A program made the translations under genes and the position numbers. The notes under the pieces were generated by a model. That model ran no database searches. It was not told where the DNA came from and saw only the letters and a list, made by a program, of their open reading frames with translations. Positions 41,186 to 48,644 of a stretch of 64,000 bases of DNA are shown in pieces. This DNA is from DASYKT01 sp035995185 (GTDB lineage: Bacteria; Acidobacteriota; Blastocatellia; Pyrinomonadales; Pyrinomonadaceae). The stretch is from NCBI GenBank assembly GCA_035995185.1, contig DASYKT010000002.1, forward strand, positions 124,001-188,000, read 5' to 3'. Position 1 is the first letter of the stretch. Every line of letters begins with the position of its first letter.

Positions 41186-42472
41186 ATGAGTTTCGAACCA
41201 CAAAAAATTTTCATCGGACTGGTCGATTTCTTTTCCGTCTGGCTTCCGGGAGCGCTCCTTGTTTACCTTGTCAAAGATGGATTAGGGCCCCGGATCCTAG
41301 CCACATATAAAAGCCTGCCCGAAACCGAAGGCTGGATCATATTTCTTTTCGGCAGTTATCTGCTGGGCCATTTTATTTTTTTGATCGGGTCGTTTTTACT
41401 CGACGATGTGATCTATGACCGGCTAAGAGGCGCCACGGTGAGCTCACAGATCAGAGTGTTGGCCAATGGTAAATGCCCGGCGCGTCCGCTTACCAGATGG
41501 CTCGCCGGATTTTTTATGAGCAAGACAGGCGCCCTTTACCATGCGTTATGGTTAAAAGAGCGTCAATTCGAAAAATCCTTTATCTCAGGGAATGAATTGA
41601 ATACTTTTCAATGGAGCAAGGCAAAATTAACGCTCAAGCATCCGGACGCCATGGAATCGATCCACCGGTTTGAAGCCGATTCCAAATTCTTTCGCAGCCT
41701 GGTGATCGTGTGTTTGATGGTTTTTGGCCTCTTGGCGATCGATCTTATCCGCCAAATATTTTCCTTTGACAGGTTGTTTGAAAATGCGGGCCCCTTTGCG
41801 GTGGCAGCGATCTTTGTAGCTCCGCTGGCTTTCTGGAGATACGTTGAACAGCGGCTGAAAGCCACCAATCAGGCTTACATATATATCGTCACCCTCGAGG
41901 GCGGCTGTGTAAAAAGCGAACCTCGTGCCGATGGGCTTACCCATGCCGGCGGTGTTGTTTGGAGACAGGCAAAAAATGGCTTTGAGTATTTACTGGTCCA
42001 GGCCTCAAAAAAACCAAACGAATGGGTGCTGCCCAAAGGCCATATAGAAATGATCGAAAACACGCGGGAAACAGCCGTCCGGGAAGTTTATGAAGAGACC
42101 GGGATATGGGCGCGCGTCGATGAAGGGAAAGATCAAAAACCCGACAATGTTATTTTCCCGAAAGAATCGGACGCGCCGGCAGAAGAAAAAGATTCTCATG
42201 TTTGCTTCTACCGGATGAAAGCGGCAACCGACCGCTGGGATGACAAAATTGCTCTTAAGCTCTCGGGCATCCGGTTTCGGATCAAGGATTATTTTGGACG
42301 AAACGATCCCTGTTTCAAACCGAGGCGCAAGCATAAATGGGTTTCGCTAGGCGAGGCTGAAAATCATTTGAAAGAAAATCTTGAAAGCCTCGGGGTTTTA
42401 AAAAAAATAGGCATCTTACATTCTAAAAAAACGGGCGAACAAGAAAAATTGGGCGACGCAGCCTCCAGTTAA
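41186..42472 (+). CDS. Membrane domain-Nudix hydrolase fusion
   Basis: This is a 428-residue protein. The N-terminal part has two membrane segments (about 11-30 and 50-72) around a DFFSVWLPGA motif, a cytoplasmic helical stretch, and a second pair (about 170-220). The C-terminal part is a Nudix domain with a perfect box at 285-307 (G-x5-E-x7-REV-Y-EE-T-G-I), hydrolysing nucleoside-diphosphate-linked compounds. The membrane part resembles the stand-alone protein at 9831. This architecture suggests a membrane-tethered nucleotide or alarmone hydrolase. The substrate is unknown. Confidence 0.85.
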   Translation: MSFEPQKIFIGLVDFFSVWLPGALLVYLVKDGLGPRILATYKSLPETEGWIIFLFGSYLLGHFIFLIGSFLLDDVIYDRLRGATVSSQIRVLANGKCPARPLTRWLAGFFMSKTGALYHALWLKERQFEKSFISGNELNTFQWSKAKLTLKHPDAMESIHRFEADSKFFRSLVIVCLMVFGLLAIDLIRQIFSFDRLFENAGPFAVAAIFVAPLAFWRYVEQRLKATNQAYIYIVTLEGGCVKSEPRADGLTHAGGVVWRQAKNGFEYLLVQASKKPNEWVLPKGHIEMIENTRETAVREVYEETGIWARVDEGKDQKPDNVIFPKESDAPAEEKDSHVCFYRMKAATDRWDDKIALKLSGIRFRIKDYFGRNDPCFKPRRKHKWVSLGEAENHLKENLESLGVLKKIGILHSKKTGEQEKLGDAASS

Positions 42473-42509
42473 AAATAAGTCCAGTTAAAAAAAGGATGAG
42501 ATTAAATTC

Positions 42510-43109
42510 TTGCACCGGAAGATAAATTTTCAAAAAACGAAATTTTTGCCCACATTGGTTTTGGCCGTATTTGCCTCGGGATGCTTTAACAATTTACCTG
42601 TTCCGGCGGAGCGTTCATCTGCAGAAAAAAGCGGAAGCCCCTCTAAAACCGCTAGCGTTCCGGAAAGCGCCCGGCTGCTCAAGGGCACCGCGGTCCATAT
42701 TTCAGACGGGGACACTTTTATCATCGAAGATGAAAATGGAAAAAGAACGACGGTCAGAATCCACGCCATCGACGCACCGGAGCTGGCGCAGGATTTCGGC
42801 CTGGAGTCGCGGGAAAATTTGCGGGCGCTGATCGCCGATCAGCAGGTCGAGGTAAGCAAACATGACACGGACCAGTTTCAGCGTATCGTCGGCAGCGTTT
42901 TTATCGGCGAAAAAAATGTAGGTTTGGAACAGATCGCCGGCGGTTTTGCCTGGCATTTCAAACAATATCAAAAAGAACAAACGGTGGATGAACGCCAGGC
43001 TTATTCGAAAGCGGAAGAGACGGCCCGCAACTTGCGCCTCGGTCTCTGGCGCGAAAACAACCCCTTACCACCGAAGGATTACCGTCGAACACACAACCCG
43101 CGCCGGTAA
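42510..43109 (+). CDS. Thermonuclease-like lipoprotein (TTG start)
   Basis: This 199-residue protein starts at TTG, with AAAGGATGAG about 9 bases upstream. A lipoprotein signal ends in VFASGC (lipobox Cys at about 26), followed by a Ser/Pro linker. The SNase domain has DGDTFIIEDENGKRTTVRI, HAIDAPE with its metal-binding Asp, FQRIVGSVFI and GLWRENN near the end. The family cleaves DNA and RNA with Ca2+. The predicted location is membrane-anchored outside the cytoplasm. It begins 37 bases after the Nudix fusion gene. Confidence 0.88.
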   Translation: MHRKINFQKTKFLPTLVLAVFASGCFNNLPVPAERSSAEKSGSPSKTASVPESARLLKGTAVHISDGDTFIIEDENGKRTTVRIHAIDAPELAQDFGLESRENLRALIADQQVEVSKHDTDQFQRIVGSVFIGEKNVGLEQIAGGFAWHFKQYQKEQTVDERQAYSKAEETARNLRLGLWRENNPLPPKDYRRTHNPRR

Positions 43110-43199
43110 TTTAATTGTCGAAAATCGCTGTAATTATTTGTTAAACTTAATGAGGACAGCTGTTTCTTTCCTAGAGCAACCTGAGAGGACTCGTAATTT

Positions 43200-43535
43200 A
43201 TGCCGAGGCAATACGAGCGTATCCCCGTCTCTTTGGATGTAATTTTGGAATTATCCTGGGGAAATCGCGAAGCGCGCGTCAGCGACATTAGCCGCGGGGG
43301 ATGTTTTGTCGATACGATCATGGACGTCCCTGAGGGCGAAGTTATCTCTTTCAGCCTGAAGATGCCGACCGGAGATTGGGTACGGCTGTCGGGCAAGATC
43401 GTTCACTGCTTTCCGGGAATAGGCTTTGGCATAAGCTTTATTCTCCCGCTGACGGAAGAGCAGCGCACCCACGTTTTTCGTATCATTTTCGCGCAAGGCG
43501 GCAAACTCTCGGGCTATGTCGATCCGGGCACTTAG
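43200..43535 (+). CDS. PilZ domain protein
   Basis: This 111-residue single-domain protein has the two c-di-GMP binding motifs: R-x3-R in RQYERIPV (residues 3-7) and D-x-S-x2-G in SDISRGGCFVDT. The rest of the beta-barrel follows (EGEVISFSLKMPTGDWVRLSGKIVHC, GFGISFILPL). PilZ proteins pass c-di-GMP signals to motility, polysaccharide or secretion machinery; the partner here is unknown. TGAGAGGACTCGTAATTT precedes the start. Confidence 0.88.
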   Translation: MPRQYERIPVSLDVILELSWGNREARVSDISRGGCFVDTIMDVPEGEVISFSLKMPTGDWVRLSGKIVHCFPGIGFGISFILPLTEEQRTHVFRIIFAQGGKLSGYVDPGT

Positions 43536-43634
43536 GGCTTTTTTGCTGCATGTTTTTTGACCTTTGTCCGTTCTTATATTGTGTGCATATTTGCGCACGT
43601 GTGTTTTTAAGTAAGAATAAGGAAGTACGCGACT

Positions 43635-44306
43635 ATGAAAAGAATATTTATAACCACTGTAATATTTATATTTACGTTAATATTTGTGAGCCAGGCGTCA
43701 GCTCAGGTGGCCCGGCTTACGGGCGAATGGACGCTGACCCACATGGTGAGAGACACATGGGACGTGCCGCTGGCGGGCGACGGGAAAACACCGACCATCA
43801 AATTCACCGACGAAGGACTTTCCGGCAACGGAGGCTGTAACAGCTATGGTGGCAGCTATACGACGGAAGGCAGCAAAGGATTTAAAGCTGGGCCCATCCG
43901 CTCGACCAAGATGGCTTGTACGCAAGGGGGAGTAAGTGGTCGGGAAAGCGCTTTCTTTGACATTCTCGGCAGGGCGGACACCTATCGCATTACCGGAAAT
44001 ACTCTGGTACTAAGCAGCGACGGCGGAGCTTATTCGCTTACGTTTCAGAAAAAGCCGGCGCCGGAAGACAAGCCGTTCCTGTGGATCGTAGATAAAAGAC
44101 AAGTCGATTGCCACGGCGTCGTTCACCAGAATTGTTTGCAGGTAAAGAAAACGGATGCGGCCGAATGGCAGATATTGCGCGAGCCGATAAAAGGATTTAA
44201 ATATCTGCCGGGCAAATATTATCTGATCCGTGTGCAACCTACCGCGAAAGGCTACAAGCTGGTGAAGGTGATCAGCCGCACCCGGCTGATGGCGCACGTG
44301 GATTAA
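43635..44306 (+). CDS. Exported META domain plus DUF4377 protein
   Basis: This 223-residue protein has a signal peptide (KRIFITTVIFIFTLIFVSQASA). A META/HslJ-like domain follows (about 28-140), with IKFTDEGLSGNGGCNSYGG and the paired Cys in KMACTQGG. A DUF4377 domain forms the rest (about 145-220), with VDCHGVVHQNCLQVKKTD, IKGFKYLPGKYYLIRV. Both domains occur in exported stress-related lipoproteins of unknown mechanism. A strong terminator follows. Confidence 0.85.
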   Translation: MKRIFITTVIFIFTLIFVSQASAQVARLTGEWTLTHMVRDTWDVPLAGDGKTPTIKFTDEGLSGNGGCNSYGGSYTTEGSKGFKAGPIRSTKMACTQGGVSGRESAFFDILGRADTYRITGNTLVLSSDGGAYSLTFQKKPAPEDKPFLWIVDKRQVDCHGVVHQNCLQVKKTDAAEWQILREPIKGFKYLPGKYYLIRVQPTAKGYKLVKVISRTRLMAHVD

Positions 44307-44322
44307 GCAGATCGAATTCCAA

Positions 44323-44376
44323 AAATTCCAGGATTCCAACAAATAGATGAAATTACTGGAATTCTGGAATTTTTTG
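44323..44376 (+). terminator. Rho-independent terminator
   Basis: AAATTCCAGGATTCC (44323-44337) pairs with GGAATTCTGGAATTT (44358-44372), 15 bp with one G-U, followed by a T run. It ends the META/DUF4377 gene and may also act on the converging gene. Confidence 0.8.
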
Positions 44377-44384
44377 TTGGATAT

Positions 44385-44801
44385 TTACTCCGCTGCCGGT
44401 TTATTTAGAAACGCCGCGGTCAATCCCACCAGAATACTGCCGATAAATTCAAAGACGATCTGCTTGATGACCAGGCCGAAGGGCATGGGCTGTACCGCGT
44501 AATAGGTCAGGTACATATAGATACAGGTGACGAACGATAGCGCGATGCCGAAGCGGATGCCCTGCGTCAGCCACGGCACGCCGGGCTTGACGCCCTGCTG
44601 GTAGATCCACGCGACACCGAAAGCAAAGAATACGTGCGACAACAGCAGGTAGGGAAAATGCGCCATCGCGTCTGCGTCGCCGCGCATAATTCCCGGCAGC
44701 AGATCGTACTCGGGTTTTAACAAAGTGGCGTGCACCACAAACCCGATCACCATCGTTAACACAAAAAGCACCACACCCGTGATCCAGAATCTTGCGTTCA
44801 T
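44385..44801 (-). CDS. Four-helix membrane protein, unknown
   Basis: This is a 138-residue protein with four membrane segments (residues about 6-26, 48-68, 80-100 and 112-132). The helices carry VLFVLTMVIGFVVHATLL, YLLLSHVFFAFGVAWIYQQG and QIVFEFIGSILVGLTAAFL. It resembles small conserved DUF-type integral proteins in Acidobacteria and Bacteroidetes, with no function known. AGAAAGGC stands just before the start. Confidence 0.7.
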   Translation of the reverse strand: MNARFWITGVVLFVLTMVIGFVVHATLLKPEYDLLPGIMRGDADAMAHFPYLLLSHVFFAFGVAWIYQQGVKPGVPWLTQGIRFGIALSFVTCIYMYLTYYAVQPMPFGLVIKQIVFEFIGSILVGLTAAFLNKPAAE

Positions 44802-44965
44802 AGGAAAGCCTTTCTTTTTCCGCTTTGAATAAGCGGTCTGATTTACAGTTTTGTTGCAACGCGGTGATTCTATAACAAAGATAGGTGTTAAGACAATTCT
44901 TTCCGGGGAAGCGTTTTCTTGTCAGTACCATCTGGGCAGCGGATAGTTTTATAGCTGGAAGAACT

Positions 44966-45026
44966 GTAACCACGAACTCACATGAACAAACACGAAATTT
45001 GTATGTTTAATACCGTTCGTGGTTAC
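44966..45026. repeat. Inverted repeat GTAACCACGAAC family
   Basis: GTAACCACGAAC (44966-44977) and GTTCGTGGTTAC (45015-45026) are perfect 12-base arms around a 37-base loop with CACGAAAT wording. It lies immediately 3' of the AIPR gene and may serve as its terminator-like end. It is related to the copies at 1850 and 60574. Confidence 0.65.
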
Positions 45027-45037
45027 GTCGAGTGATT

Positions 45038-46243
45038 TTAGGTCAACTCTTTATAGATTCTTGCAATATCATATAAATGCTCATAACAAGCACGAGTTTT
45101 TCCCATCGTTTGAGGGTTTGACGAAGCCCAACCGATATAAGCAGGTTTTACCCTCTTATGAATTAAATCAGCATCAGTGAAAGAGGACGGTTGTTTGATT
45201 TTCCATCCCGCAGATGTCTTAACCGCAAAAGCTGAAAGACAGGCAAGGACAGGAAAAATGATTCCATCAGGAACATCTTCTACCGTCCGTCCCTTTCTCT
45301 TAATGGATTTCAAGCCTGTTCCAATGAAACCTTGGTGTTTTTTCCACTTATGGTAGAGTTCGTACGCCTGAGGAGCGATATCCAAGTAAAATTGGTAAAG
45401 CTTTTTATCGTGGGTATGACTAGGCGAGGATTCATCTTTCGCCGAATCAAATACCTTGCAAAACTCAGTCAAACACTTGGATTGCTGAGAATAAGTAAAA
45501 GTCTTGTTAGGGATTTCGCCAGAATTCAAATTCGGCCACAATTCGATAGGAGTTAAGGCGATGATTACTTGAATCAATCGTCTTGTATCTTCCTCCGCAT
45601 AGTCAGTTTCGGATTTTTGTAAATTAACGTGAGGGTGTTTTGCTCTAACTGCGGTTTCTAATTCATCTAATTTGCCTTGTCTCCCGGCAATAGAGATATC
45701 ACGAATATGATTCTGAAAATTGCTAGAAATTGCCACGTCTGTAACTAAATTCTCATTTTCTGTTATCAAAATTGTGAACGGAATAAAAGCCTCCGATAAA
45801 GGTATTTCGTTTTCTTCGCAGTCTTTAACCCATTTATTGATAATGGACTGTGTCTGAGCGCCATTAATTATTGAAGCGTCATAAATTCGTGCCTTTTTAT
45901 TTGCTTCATCGGAATCCAGTTTGCTAGCAGTAATTTTGACTCCTCCGTTCAACACATTAAAATCCTCGGGGCGATTTTCTAAAGTACCTAATATTGCTCG
46001 ATGTACAGCAGAGAGTATTTTTCTCTTTTTGCCATCAGCTTCAAAAAGAGAATCTCTAACATTCTTCTCGATGGACATTCCTAAAATAGACGTAACCGGC
46101 GCCTGTCCTACGACCAGTTTCCTATTTAGTTTTTCATCTAATTTAGTGCTTATGTTTCGAAGAGTTTCGAATGGAAAATTAGTAACGTTTTGGGACGATG
46201 AAGATTGAGCAACGGCGATGCTCATCGCTTTGTTGTTATTCAT
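45038..46243 (-). CDS. AIPR family (abortive phage-infection-like) protein
   Basis: This 401-residue protein starts at the ATG at 46243 (AGAAAG upstream; a GTG at 46267 is possible). The AIPR core is recognisable: FNVLNGGVKITASKLD, then IYDASIINGAQTQSIINKW, FIPFTILITENENLVTDVAISSNFQNHI and FTYSQQSKCLTEFCKVF. AIPR proteins were first linked to abortive phage resistance and are common in defence islands, but their biochemistry is largely undefined. Base use is more AT-rich than in the flanking genes, pointing to horizontal gain. No partner gene is adjacent. Confidence 0.8.
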   Translation of the reverse strand: MNNNKAMSIAVAQSSSSQNVTNFPFETLRNISTKLDEKLNRKLVVGQAPVTSILGMSIEKNVRDSLFEADGKKRKILSAVHRAILGTLENRPEDFNVLNGGVKITASKLDSDEANKKARIYDASIINGAQTQSIINKWVKDCEENEIPLSEAFIPFTILITENENLVTDVAISSNFQNHIRDISIAGRQGKLDELETAVRAKHPHVNLQKSETDYAEEDTRRLIQVIIALTPIELWPNLNSGEIPNKTFTYSQQSKCLTEFCKVFDSAKDESSPSHTHDKKLYQFYLDIAPQAYELYHKWKKHQGFIGTGLKSIKRKGRTVEDVPDGIIFPVLACLSAFAVKTSAGWKIKQPSSFTDADLIHKRVKPAYIGWASSNPQTMGKTRACYEHLYDIARIYKELT

Positions 46244-46382
46244 ATTTGTACTTTCTACTGATCGCACCTTTAAAATTTAGTCTCTTGCGTTTCGCAACGA
46301 CTGACAGTACGTATCAATAAATACATTATAATAAACAGACAAGCATTTGTCAAACTAAGTTGCACGTATGAGACACCATGTG

Positions 46383-47525
46383 CTAATCCTTCTTTTTCAA
46401 ATACTTTTTCCCTTTTAATTTCTCAGGTAAAAAATTCGTGTCTTCGGGGTACATTTCGTAGCCTTTGCCATAGCCGAGGTTTTTCATTAATTTGGTCGGC
46501 GCGTTGCGGATCTGCATAGGGACGGGTAGGTTGCCGTGCTGCTTGACGTCGTTCATGGCTTCGCCGATGGCGTCGCAAGCGTCACGGTTTTTAGGAGCGT
46601 TGGCGAGATAGGCGACACCGTGCGCGAGGTTTAAAACGCACTCGGGCAGTCCGATGGTTTCGACGGCGCGAAAGACGGCGTTGGCGACGACGAGCGCGGT
46701 CGGCACAGCTAAGCCAATGTCTTCGGAAGCGAAGATGACCATGCGGCGGGCGATAAATTTCGGGTCCTCGCCGGCGTCGATCATGCGCGCGAGATAATAG
46801 ATGGCGGCATCGGCCTGGCTGGCGCGCATCGATTTGATAAAGGCGCTGATGACGTTGTAATGCTCTTCGCCTTTTTTGTCGTAGCGCAGAAATTTAGACT
46901 GCAGCGTTTCTTTTAAGGTCTCGAGATTTATTTCATCGTAAAGGTTCGACGTATTCTCAAGCATCGTCAAGGCCTGGCGCGCGTCGCCGTTGGCCATCGA
47001 AACCAGCCACTCTTTCGCTTCCGTATCAAGTTTAAATTCGGTGCGGTCGATGATCTCGCGCATGTCTTCGTCGGTCAGCTCCTGCAGAGTAAAAACGCGC
47101 AGGCGCGAGAGCAGCGGAGAGATCACTTCGAAGCTGGGGTTTTCGGTGGTGGCGCCGATCAGCACAAGCTCGCCGCTTTCGACAAACGGCAGGAGAAAAT
47201 CCTGCTGGGCTTTGTTAAAGCGATGAATTTCGTCGAGAAACAAAACGACCGGGCGGCCGTCGTCGTGCTTTTCTTTTATTATTTTGCGGATGTCATCTTT
47301 GCCGGCGGAAACGGCGGAGAGTTCGTAAAAATGCGCGTTGATGGCGCCCGCATAAATGCGCGCGAGCGTGGTCTTGCCGGTGCCGGGCGTTCCCCACAAA
47401 ACGAACGAGAATACGTGGCCCTGTTCGATCGCCAGGCGCAGAGGCTTGCCCTCGCCCACCAAATGCTTTTGCCCGACAAACTCTTTCAAAGTAGCGGGTC
47501 GGATCCTGTCTGCCAACGGCTGCAT
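46383..47525 (-). CDS. rarA: Replication-associated recombination protein A (RarA/MgsA)
   Basis: This is a 380-residue AAA+ ATPase acting at stalled replication forks. It has the N-terminus LADRIRPATLKEFVGQKHL, Walker A LWGTPGTGKTTLARIYAG, Walker B VLFLDEIHRFNKAQQDFLLP, sensor GATTENPSFEVISPLLSR and the C-terminal tetramerisation region with LARMIDAGEDPKFIARRMVIFASEDIG. The length is slightly short of the usual 420-450, with a basic tail LKGKKYLKKKD. It is separated from its neighbours on both sides and is not in an operon. Confidence 0.95.
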   Translation of the reverse strand: MQPLADRIRPATLKEFVGQKHLVGEGKPLRLAIEQGHVFSFVLWGTPGTGKTTLARIYAGAINAHFYELSAVSAGKDDIRKIIKEKHDDGRPVVLFLDEIHRFNKAQQDFLLPFVESGELVLIGATTENPSFEVISPLLSRLRVFTLQELTDEDMREIIDRTEFKLDTEAKEWLVSMANGDARQALTMLENTSNLYDEINLETLKETLQSKFLRYDKKGEEHYNVISAFIKSMRASQADAAIYYLARMIDAGEDPKFIARRMVIFASEDIGLAVPTALVVANAVFRAVETIGLPECVLNLAHGVAYLANAPKNRDACDAIGEAMNDVKQHGNLPVPMQIRNAPTKLMKNLGYGKGYEMYPEDTNFLPEKLKGKKYLKKKD

Positions 47526-47628
47526 GAAATTAGTGTAGCAGAAAACCGGAAATTAAAGTTTAAGCAGTAGGTATGCCAGATTACCAAAAATCTTAAGCAC
47601 AAATGCTAGGGTTAACCTAAAGTGTTTT

Positions 47629-48012
47629 ATGAATCGGGATGATATAAAAGATAGAATTTGCAAAGCGATCGGCGAACGAAAGGTTGTCCGCTTTTATTAC
47701 GGCAGCGGCGAGCGACTGATAGAACCGTATATTTGCGGGATCAGCGGGACGAATAAACTCGTTCTGATTGGCTTTCAAGTGGGCGAAAGAGGGTCCGGAT
47801 TAAGACGCTTTGGCTGGCATATGTTTGACCTGGGCAGTATCTCTTACCTGGGTGTCACGAAGAAGGAATTTAATATTTCGCGAATATCGCCGCGCCGCCC
47901 TTTTAACCCGCTCACTTCTAAAATGAAGGAAATATTTTGCTCGGCGCTGCAGTCTGAACCTCAGAGCGTTGAACGCCTGCCTGAGAAAAGATCACACGCT
48001 GCGGCGAAGTGA
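47629..48012 (+). CDS. Small WYL-like protein (127 aa)
   Basis: The protein has a helix DDIKDRICKAIGERKVV, then beta strands VRFYYGSGERLIEPYICGIS, KLVLIGFQVGERGSGLRRFGWHMFDL and a strand ISYLGVTKKEF. The pattern (helix, Y-x-G, EP-Y, then GW-x-F-x-L) is that of a stand-alone WYL-type ligand-sensing domain without HTH. It is followed 12 bases later by a paralogue. Function is unknown; WYL domains sense nucleic acid ligands in defence and DNA damage regulators. Confidence 0.65.
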   Translation: MNRDDIKDRICKAIGERKVVRFYYGSGERLIEPYICGISGTNKLVLIGFQVGERGSGLRRFGWHMFDLGSISYLGVTKKEFNISRISPRRPFNPLTSKMKEIFCSALQSEPQSVERLPEKRSHAAAK

Positions 48013-48024
48013 TAAAATTAGCTC

Positions 48025-48360
48025 GTGACATTACCCATGGCATTAGATGGAACGAGAGATGAGATCTGCCGCGCGATCGGCAAGTGCAGCGTAATTAAAT
48101 TTAGCTATAAAGGTAAACAGCGCGTCGTCGAACCTTATCTCTGCGGGCTCAGTAACGCGAATAAATATGTGCTGCTGGGATTTCAAACCGGCGGGCATAG
48201 TTCGACAAATAAATTCGGCTGGAAACTTTTTGAACTGCTGAATATTTCACACCTGGAAATTACCGAAACGGAATTTAATGTTTCCGGCGCCGAACGCCTG
48301 CGCTACGACCCGGTCGATCGAAGAATTAAGAAAACATTTTGCGCAATACCGAAACCGTAA
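48025..48360 (+). CDS. Small WYL-like protein, paralogue (111 aa)
   Basis: This is clearly the same fold as the upstream gene: DEICRAIGKCSVIKFSYKGKQRVVEPYLCGLS, YVLLGFQTGG, FGWKLFELLNISHLEITETEFNVS. The start may be GTG at 48025 or the ATG at 48037; neither has a convincing ribosome binding site, so translation may be coupled to the first gene. The C-termini of both end in K-x-F-C-A/S. The tandem arrangement suggests a heterodimer or recent duplication. Confidence 0.65.
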   Translation: MTLPMALDGTRDEICRAIGKCSVIKFSYKGKQRVVEPYLCGLSNANKYVLLGFQTGGHSSTNKFGWKLFELLNISHLEITETEFNVSGAERLRYDPVDRRIKKTFCAIPKP

Positions 48361-48430
48361 CCGTAGCTGACGAGAGAGAGGACATGAGGTCAGTAGCGTC
48401 GGCGTAAGCCGATGCGTGTTTACCCGACGA

Positions 48431-48523
48431 AGAGAGAACCACCCCGTCACGCGAGGCGTGCCACCCCTCCTTCGTAAGGAGGGGAGTTTTAAGAACCCGT
48501 TCGCTACCGCTCCCGGTTCTGAC
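48431..48523. repeat. Dispersed hairpin repeat, copy 2, with right terminal repeat
   Basis: AGAGAGAACCACCCCG and the hairpin CCCCTCCTTCGTAAGGAGGGG are as in copy 1. The right end CTCCCGGTTCTGAC (48510-48523) is identical to the right terminal repeat of the element at 57368-57542. The left terminal repeat is degenerate or lost. Confidence 0.7.
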
Positions 48524-48644
48524 AAGACGCACCAAATAACACTACAAAGATCATTCGTGAAGTTACAACTTCGGACAAGAATAATGCTTTAAAGATTTGT
48601 TTTATGTAAAATAGACAGTTCTGTGATCAGACAGATTTTACGTA

